Origin: Stenotrophomonas sp. Marseille-Q4652
GTDB taxonomy: Bacteria > Pseudomonadota > Gammaproteobacteria > Xanthomonadales > Xanthomonadaceae
Direction: 5' to 3'
Length of the DNA: 64,000 bases
NCBI RefSeq assembly: GCF_916618915.1
Contig: NZ_CAKAKE010000001.1
Location: forward strand, 1-64,000
Part shown: positions 56,294-64,000 of the stretch, one piece after another
Numbering within the stretch: the stretch's first letter is position 1
How the letters are laid out: the number at the start of each line of letters is the position of its first letter
Program-made: the position numbers and the translations under genes
Notes under the pieces: generated by a model
Seen by the model: the letters and a program-made list of their open reading frames with translations, nothing else
Told to the model about the DNA's origin: nothing
Databases searched by the model: none

Positions 56294-57658
56294 TCACTCC
56301 TCCAGCGCGGCCAGATAATCGCGACGCCAGCGGTTGATGTCGAACTCGGTGAGGTGGTCCATCATTGCGCGCCAGCGCTCCTTGCGCTGGGCCAGCGGCA
56401 TGGTCGTGGCGCGGGCAATGGCATCGGCCACGCCGTCGAGGTCATAGGGATTGACCAGCAGCGCCTGCGGCAGCTCATCAGCCGCGCCGGCCAGCAGCGA
56501 CAGCACCAGCACGCCGGGATTTTCCGGGTCCTGGGCGGCCACGTATTCCTTGGCCACCAGGTTCATGCCATCGCGCAGTGGCGTCACCAGCCCGACCCGC
56601 GCGGTGCGGTAGAAGCCGGTGAGCGTGCTGTGCGCGTAGTTCTGGTTGACGTAGCGCAGCGGCGTCCAGTCGGCCTCGGCGTGGCCGCCGTTGATGTGCC
56701 CGGCCAGCTGTTCCAGCTCGGCGCGCAGCTTGCGGTACTCGGACACGCCGCCGCGCGAAACCGGCGCGATCTGCAGGAAGGTCAGGCTGCCTTTCTGGTC
56801 GGGATAGCGTTCCAGGTAGCGCTCGAAACCGTGGAAGCGTTCGGGCAGGCCCTTGGAATAGTCCAGCCGGTCCACACCGATGGCCAGCTCCCGCGGGTGC
56901 AGGCTCTTCTGCAACGAGCGCACCGACGGATTGTTCATCGCCGCCACGGCCTGCTGGGCGACGCGTCCGGTATCGATGCCGATCGGGAATGCGCCCACGC
57001 GCAGGCGACGGCCGCCCGGCGCCTCGAGGCTGCCATCGCTATGCAGGCGGCCGCCGCCGAACAGCCGCACATAGGAACGGAAGCGGTCGGCGTCGCGCTG
57101 GGTCTGGAAGCCGACCAGGTCGTAGGCATAGAGGCCGGAGAACAGGCGCTGGTGGTCGGGCATGGCCTGCAGGAGGTCGCCCGAGGGCAGCGGCACGTGC
57201 AGGAAGAAGCCGATACGGCAGCCGATGCCGCGCTCGCGCAGCATGGCCGCCAGGGGGATCAGGTGGTAGTCGTGGATCCAGACCGTGTCGCTGTCGCGCA
57301 GGTAGGGCGCAAGCTTCTGGGCGAACAGCTGGTTGACCCGGCGATAGCCCTCGCGGGTGGCGCGGTCGTAGTCGACCAGGTCCAGCCGGAAGTGCAGCAG
57401 CGGCCACAGCGTGCGGTTGGAGAAGCCGTTGTAGTAGGTGTCCAGGTCCGGCTTGCTGAGGTCCATGGTGACGAAGCGGATGTCGCCATCGACCTGCTCG
57501 CGCAGCTCGCCGCTGGCACCGCGCGCGGTCTTGCCGCTCCAGCCAAACCACACGCCACCACGCTCCTTGAGCGCGGCCAGCAGGCCGACAGCCAGGCCGC
57601 CGGCGCGGCTCTCGCCGGGCAGGGCAACGCGGTTGGATACGACGACCAGACGGCTCAT
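56294..57658 (-). CDS. otsA: Trehalose-6-phosphate synthase
   Basis: OtsA joins UDP-glucose and glucose-6-phosphate into trehalose-6-phosphate, an osmoprotectant precursor. The 454-residue GT20 enzyme opens LVVVSNRVALPGESRAGGLAVGL. It has IWIHDYHL-type VWIHDYHLIPLAAMLRERG, the helix GFFLHVPLPS, RLDYSKGLPERFHGFERYL, and TPLRDGMNLVAKEYVAAQ near the C-terminus. It overlaps the GH15 gene by four bases and is the last gene of otsB-GH15-otsA. Confidence 0.96.
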   Translation of the reverse strand: MSRLVVVSNRVALPGESRAGGLAVGLLAALKERGGVWFGWSGKTARGASGELREQVDGDIRFVTMDLSKPDLDTYYNGFSNRTLWPLLHFRLDLVDYDRATREGYRRVNQLFAQKLAPYLRDSDTVWIHDYHLIPLAAMLRERGIGCRIGFFLHVPLPSGDLLQAMPDHQRLFSGLYAYDLVGFQTQRDADRFRSYVRLFGGGRLHSDGSLEAPGGRRLRVGAFPIGIDTGRVAQQAVAAMNNPSVRSLQKSLHPRELAIGVDRLDYSKGLPERFHGFERYLERYPDQKGSLTFLQIAPVSRGGVSEYRKLRAELEQLAGHINGGHAEADWTPLRYVNQNYAHSTLTGFYRTARVGLVTPLRDGMNLVAKEYVAAQDPENPGVLVLSLLAGAADELPQALLVNPYDLDGVADAIARATTMPLAQRKERWRAMMDHLTEFDINRWRRDYLAALEE

Positions 57659-59439
57659 GACGCCTCCTGCCAGCTGCGCGACAGCCGCATCGCGGCAATG
57701 ATCAGGCCCACGTGGGAGTAGGTCTGCGGGAAGTTGCCCCACGGGCTGCCGTCCTCGAAGGAGAGGTCTTCGGACAGCAGGCCCAGATGGTTGCGACGGG
57801 CCAATACGTTTTCGAACATCTGCCGCGCTTCTTCGGTGCGGCCGATTGCGGCCAGCGCATCGACGTACCAGAACGTGCAGATGGTGAAGCTGGTTTCCGG
57901 CGTGCCGAAATCATCCGGCGCGATGTAGCGGTACAGGCCGTTGCCATGGCGCAGGTCGCGGCCGATGGCATCGACGGTCGCGATGAAGCGCGGATCGTGC
58001 GCATCGACGAAGCCGATGTCGGCCAGCAACAGCAGCGACGCATCGAGACGGTGGCCGCCGAGGGTGTCGGTGAAGTGGCCAAGCTCCTCGCTCCACCCCT
58101 CGGTGATGACCTTGGCGTGGATGCGGTCGGCGTGTCCGCGCCAGTACTGCGCACGGTCGGCCAGGTCCAGCTGCGCCGCGATCTTCGAAAGGCGGTCGCA
58201 GGCGGCCCAGCACATCGCCGCGGTGTAGGTATGCACCTCGGTGCGGCCGCGGAATTCCCACAGGCCGGCATCGGGCACATCGTGCAGGGCCACGGCACGC
58301 TCGCCCAGCGGCTCCAGCCGCAGGAAAGTGTGCGTATCGCCCGGATCGTTGAGTCGCAGGTCGAAGAACAGCTGGGTCGAGGCGAGTACCACGCTGCCAT
58401 ATACATCATGCTGGCGCTGCACCCAGGCCAGGTTGCCGCGGCGCACCGGGCCCATGCCGCGATAGCCGGCCAGCGATTCGACCTCGCTCTCGTCCAGCTT
58501 CGCCTCGAAGCCGATGCCGTACAGCGGCTGCAGCGAGCCGTCATCACCGGTGGCCAGGTTGAAGATGTAGCCGAGGAACTGCTCCATCGTGCGGGTGGCG
58601 CCGAGGCGGTTGAGAGAACGCACCACGAAGGCGGCATCGCGCAGCCAGCAGTAGCGGTAGTCCCAGTTGCGGCTGCTGCCCGGCGCCTCGGGTATCGAGG
58701 TGGTCATCGCCGCGATGATCGCGCCGCTGTCCTCGTACTGGCACAGCTTCAGCGTGATCGCGCTGCGGATCACCGCCTCCTGCCATTCCAGCGGAATGGA
58801 CAGGTAACGCGCCCATTCGCGCCAGTAGTTGCGGGTCTTGTCCAGCGCCTCGCTGACGTAACCGACCAGCGAACGATCCAGGGGCTCGTCCACGCCCAGC
58901 ACGAGGTGTACCTGGTGGGTGAGGGCGAACGCCAGGCCGTCGCGCACGAAGCGCACCGGCACGTCGGTGGTCAGGCGCAGGGTGAAGTCCGGCAGCATCC
59001 AGCGGATGTGGTTGCTGCCCCAGGTGGATTCGGGAACCCGTGCACCCCAGTCGGCCAGCGGTCGCGCCCGCACGGTGATGCGTGGGCTGCCGGCCAGCGG
59101 CCGCACCTGGCGGATGATGCTCACCGGGCGGTACAGACGGTCATGCCGGCGCCAGCGCGGGGCAAAATCGATCACCTCGACCTCACCGCCCTTGCTGTCG
59201 CGCAGGACCGTGCGCAGGATCGCGGTATTGGCCAGGTAGTGCTGTTCGCTGCTCTGGAAATCCTCCAGCTCGATGCCGAAGTCGCCGCCGACCTGCTGGG
59301 TGGGCGAGAGCAGGGCACAGAACGCCGGGTCGCCATCGAAGGAGGGCAGGCAGCTCCAGACCACGTTGGCCTGCTTGTCGATCAACGCGCCGAAGCTGCA
59401 GTTGCCGATGACGCCAAGGTCGAGGGAGGCTTCATTCAT
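57655..59439 (-). CDS. Glycoside hydrolase family 15 protein (glucoamylase/trehalase-like)
   Basis: This 594-residue GH15 protein opens DLGVIGNCSFGALIDKQANVVWSCLPSFDGDPAFCALL, the N-terminal beta-sandwich region. An (alpha/alpha)6 barrel follows, with PGSSRNWDYRYCWLRDAAFVVRSLNRLG and LLLADIGFVDAHDPRFIATVDAI. No signal peptide is visible, so it is cytoplasmic. Relatives include bacterial glucoamylases and trehalases. Lying between otsB and otsA, overlapping the latter, it may turn over trehalose or trim an alpha-glucan; this is not settled by sequence. Conservation of the two catalytic Glu was not checked. Confidence 0.9.
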   Translation of the reverse strand: MNEASLDLGVIGNCSFGALIDKQANVVWSCLPSFDGDPAFCALLSPTQQVGGDFGIELEDFQSSEQHYLANTAILRTVLRDSKGGEVEVIDFAPRWRRHDRLYRPVSIIRQVRPLAGSPRITVRARPLADWGARVPESTWGSNHIRWMLPDFTLRLTTDVPVRFVRDGLAFALTHQVHLVLGVDEPLDRSLVGYVSEALDKTRNYWREWARYLSIPLEWQEAVIRSAITLKLCQYEDSGAIIAAMTTSIPEAPGSSRNWDYRYCWLRDAAFVVRSLNRLGATRTMEQFLGYIFNLATGDDGSLQPLYGIGFEAKLDESEVESLAGYRGMGPVRRGNLAWVQRQHDVYGSVVLASTQLFFDLRLNDPGDTHTFLRLEPLGERAVALHDVPDAGLWEFRGRTEVHTYTAAMCWAACDRLSKIAAQLDLADRAQYWRGHADRIHAKVITEGWSEELGHFTDTLGGHRLDASLLLLADIGFVDAHDPRFIATVDAIGRDLRHGNGLYRYIAPDDFGTPETSFTICTFWYVDALAAIGRTEEARQMFENVLARRNHLGLLSEDLSFEDGSPWGNFPQTYSHVGLIIAAMRLSRSWQEAS

Positions 59440-59478
59440 CCGTGTGTTCCTGTCATTGCATGAGTCATGGACGCCGGA

Positions 59479-60225
59479 TCACCGCGCGTTGTCACGCAGC
59501 CAGGCGTGGACCGCCGCTGGATCCTCCAGTCGCCAGCCGGCGGCGGTGGAGTCGCGCGCACCGACCAGCACGCTCCAGCCGCCCAGCGCGTTGGCCGCGG
59601 CAAATCCGTATTCGTCGGTGAGGTCATCGCCCACGTAGACCGGGGTGCGGCCCTTGAACGTGGCGTACTGCATCAGTTGCTCGACCGCGCGGCCCTTGTC
59701 GGCCCCGGCCGGCACGTATTCGATGACGTGGTCACCGGGCTGCAGCCGGTAGCCGGCATCGGAAGGCAGGTGCTCGTGGGCCAGGCGGGTGATCTCCTCG
59801 CCCAGCTCGGGTGCGCCGCGCCAGTGCAGGGCCAGGCTGACGCCCTTGTCCTCGACCAGCACGCCCGGGCGCGCGTGCGCGTAGACCATGGCCTTCTGGT
59901 GCAGCTCGTGCAGCCACTCCGGTGCCAGTTGCGCGGCCTGTTCGGCATGTTGCGAGGCGCGCATCTGGTGGCCGTGCAGGCCGGCAGCGGGTAATTGCAG
60001 GGGCGCGAACAGGGCGTCGAGCTGCGACAGCGGCCGGCCACTGACCAGCGCTACTGCGCCGTCGAGCCGGTCGCTGATGCGCCCGATGTCCTCCCGTACC
60101 TGCGGCAACAGGTGCACGCAGGCAGGGTCGTCAGCGAATTCGATCAGCGTGCCATCCACATCCAGGAACAGCGCACAGCGGGTGTCCAGCAAGGGAGGAT
60201 GGCTGGAAGAAGGAGCGATAGCCAT
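59479..60225 (-). CDS. otsB: Trehalose-6-phosphate phosphatase
   Basis: OtsB removes phosphate from trehalose-6-phosphate made by OtsA. The 248-residue HAD-family enzyme has the nucleophile motif FLDVDGTLIEF, ALVSGRPLSQLD, the Lys in KGRAVEQLM, and the metal site VYVGDDLTDEYGF. It is the first gene of the minus-strand operon, followed by GH15 after 39 bases. An in-frame GTG at 60234 would add three residues. Confidence 0.94.
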   Translation of the reverse strand: MAIAPSSSHPPLLDTRCALFLDVDGTLIEFADDPACVHLLPQVREDIGRISDRLDGAVALVSGRPLSQLDALFAPLQLPAAGLHGHQMRASQHAEQAAQLAPEWLHELHQKAMVYAHARPGVLVEDKGVSLALHWRGAPELGEEITRLAHEHLPSDAGYRLQPGDHVIEYVPAGADKGRAVEQLMQYATFKGRTPVYVGDDLTDEYGFAAANALGGWSVLVGARDSTAAGWRLEDPAAVHAWLRDNAR

Positions 60226-60394
60226 GCCATTCACAATGCCACCAGGCCCGTGAGCGAATGGTTAGGGCACAGCGATCAGCCGTGCGTTCCGTCCCGGGCC
60301 GGCCGGTATGCGCCGCTGCCTGCGTAGTGTTCACGGCCCGTGGAGTAGGGGAAGGAACGAGGTTGACTGGGGCGCCCTGGCCGGATTCCAAGAC

Positions 60395-60422
60395 CTTGAA
60401 ACCCTTGGCCCCAACCGCATTT
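60395..60422 (+). promoter_or_regulatory. Heat-shock (sigma-32) promoter of clpB
   Basis: CTTGAAA (60395-60401), 13 bases, then CCGCATTT (60415-60422) matches the sigma-32 consensus CTTGAAA-N11-16-CCCCATNT with one mismatch. It lies about 47 bases upstream of the clpB start, as expected for a chaperone gene. Confidence 0.85.
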
Positions 60423-60468
60423 GATGGTTAGCGCCGGCACGACCGGCTTCTCAGACAGGGATCCCGCC

Positions 60469-63054
<2,586 letters not shown>

Positions 63055-63074
63055 TTTCGACATCGCATCACCAA

Positions 63075-63099
63075 CGGGCCCCGGCAATGCCGGGGCCCG
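63075..63099 (+). terminator. Terminator-like hairpin after clpB
   Basis: CGGGCCCCGGC (63075-63085) pairs with GCCGGGGCCCG (63089-63099) around a three-base loop, 21 bases after the clpB stop. Only a weak T stretch follows. Confidence 0.65.
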
Positions 63100-63192
63100 C
63101 TCCGTTTGTGCGCCGACCAGCGCGGCGATGCCAACCGGGCATGTGCTGATGCCGACGGGTTATCGGTCACATCCGAAACCGACGCTTCCAGA

Positions 63193-63238
63193 CGCCATCG
63201 ATGGCGCTAGGCTGTCACTCCATCCATTTATCCGGATA
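63193..63238 (+). promoter_or_regulatory. Palindromes in the promoter region of the metY-like gene
   Basis: A perfect 14-base palindrome CGCCATCGATGGCG (63193-63206) is followed at once by a -10-like TAGGCT (63208-63213). A second palindrome TATCCGGATA (63229-63238) abuts the ribosome-binding site and start codon. Both look like operator sites; no known Met regulator consensus was recognised. Confidence 0.45.
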
Positions 63239-63243
63239 GAGCG

Positions 63244-64000
63244 ATGTCAACGAACTGGAAGCCCGAGACCATCGCCGTGCATGGCGGCTACAGCCCGGAC
63301 CCGACCACCCGCGCGGTAGCAGTGCCGATCTATCAGACCGTGGCCTATGCCTTCGATGACACCCAGCACGGCGCGGACCTGTTCGACCTCAAGGTGCCGG
63401 GCAACATCTACACGCGGATCATGAACCCGACCACCGACGTGCTCGAGCAGCGGCTGGCGGCGCTGGAGGGCGGCATCGGCGCGCTGGCGCTGGCCTCGGG
63501 CCAGGCGGCGGTTGCCTATGCAATCCAGACCATCGCCGAGGCCGGTGACAACATCGTTTCCGCCAGTGCGCTGTATGGCGGCACCTACAACCTGCTGGCG
63601 CACACGCTGCCGCAGTTCGGCATCCAGGTGCGCTTCGCCGCCAGCGACGATCCAGCCGCGTTCGCCGCGCTGATCGACGAGAAGACCAAGGCGGTATTCG
63701 TCGAGTCGATCGGCAATCCGCGCGGCAACGTCACCGACATTGCCGCGCTGGCGCAGGTCGCGCATGCGGCCGGGGTGCCACTGATCGTCGACAACACCGT
63801 GGCCACGCCCTACCTGCTGCGGCCGTTCGAGCACGGCGCCGACATCGTCGTGCACTCGCTGACCAAGTACCTGGGCGGCCATGGCACCAGCCTGGGCGGG
63901 GCGATCGTCGATTCCGGACGCTTCCACTGGGCCGACCATGCGCAGCGCTTCCCGCGCCTCAACACCCCTGACCCGAGCTACCACGGGGTCATCTATACCG
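63244..64000 (+). CDS. metY: O-acetylhomoserine sulfhydrylase-like PLP enzyme, 3' part outside window
   Basis: This PLP enzyme of the Cys/Met metabolism family likely makes homocysteine from O-acetylhomoserine and sulfide. About 252 codons are present. Visible family features are [70 protein letters not shown], the PLP-ring [13 protein letters not shown] and the PLP lysine in [11 protein letters not shown]. The pattern [23 protein letters not shown] fits MetY rather than MetB or MetC. The right end is cut by the window. Confidence 0.9.
   Translation, partial: MSTNWKPETIAVHGGYSPDPTTRAVAVPIYQTVAYAFDDTQHGADLFDLKVPGNIYTRIMNPTTDVLEQRLAALEGGIGALALASGQAAVAYAIQTIAEAGDNIVSASALYGGTYNLLAHTLPQFGIQVRFAASDDPAAFAALIDEKTKAVFVESIGNPRGNVTDIAALAQVAHAAGVPLIVDNTVATPYLLRPFEHGADIVVHSLTKYLGGHGTSLGGAIVDSGRFHWADHAQRFPRLNTPDPSYHGVIYT

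Noticed and set aside
60240..60394. A small gene between otsB and clpB
   Set aside because: Open frames here are short, run into the sigma-32 promoter and have no ribosome-binding site; the stretch is best read as the divergent promoter region.

Overview
The window looks like chromosomal DNA of a high-GC gammaproteobacterium of the Xanthomonadaceae/Lysobacteraceae (Stenotrophomonas, Pseudoxanthomonas or a related genus). The evidence is the fused cysNC gene, pilSR beside sucCD with pilB, pilA, pilC and pilD nearby, an otsB-GH15-otsA trehalose operon, and the strong GC3 bias, which creates many long antisense open frames. The genus is inferred, not shown. No insertion sequence, prophage, CRISPR array or rRNA operon was seen.

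1-5.3 kb is a sulfate assimilation locus: cysK (cut by the window edge) diverges from cysB, then a stand-alone BLUF blue-light sensor gene, then cysD and cysNC. 5.4-12.1 kb holds an RND efflux pair without its outer-membrane channel, a sodium/amino-acid symporter and a SpoU/TrmH-type RNA methyltransferase. 12.1-15.3 kb, on the minus strand, has a secreted M28 peptidase, mscL, a fumarylacetoacetase-family hydrolase and a small membrane protein. 15.4-19.4 kb has a Rieske protein and a minus-strand operon thiS-thiG-trmB-SLC13 permease. 19.5-25.5 kb has a GDSL autotransporter esterase, tRNA-Gly(CCC), rimK, a candidate small RNA, a secreted protein of unknown function and an OmpR-type two-component system.

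25.6-48.2 kb is the type IV pilus region: coaE-pilD-pilC on the minus strand, a sigma-54 promoter driving pilA, a GT-C glycosyltransferase-like membrane protein with a C-terminal repeat region, a second pilA, pilB, and pilS-pilR. Between the second pilA and pilB sits about 11.6 kb of glycan genes: four glycosyltransferases, three methyltransferases, a flippase, and a DegT aminotransferase / Gfo-Idh oxidoreductase / ATP-grasp set. Part of it (about 36-42 kb) is visibly less GC-rich than its surroundings. It lacks an evident polymerase or ABC exporter. A role in building a lipid-linked amino sugar for surface or pilin decoration is the most interesting inference here.

48.5-64 kb is mostly housekeeping: sucCD, glutamine-dependent nadE, bamD, rluD-pgeF followed by overlapping DUF4166 and DCC-family genes, the otsB-GH15-otsA operon, clpB behind a good sigma-32 promoter, and the start of a metY-like gene preceded by two palindromes. 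Several operons are tightly coupled by ATGA/TGATG overlaps (cysD-cysNC, MFP-RND, thiG-trmB, rluD-pgeF, GH15-otsA, DegT-Gfo).
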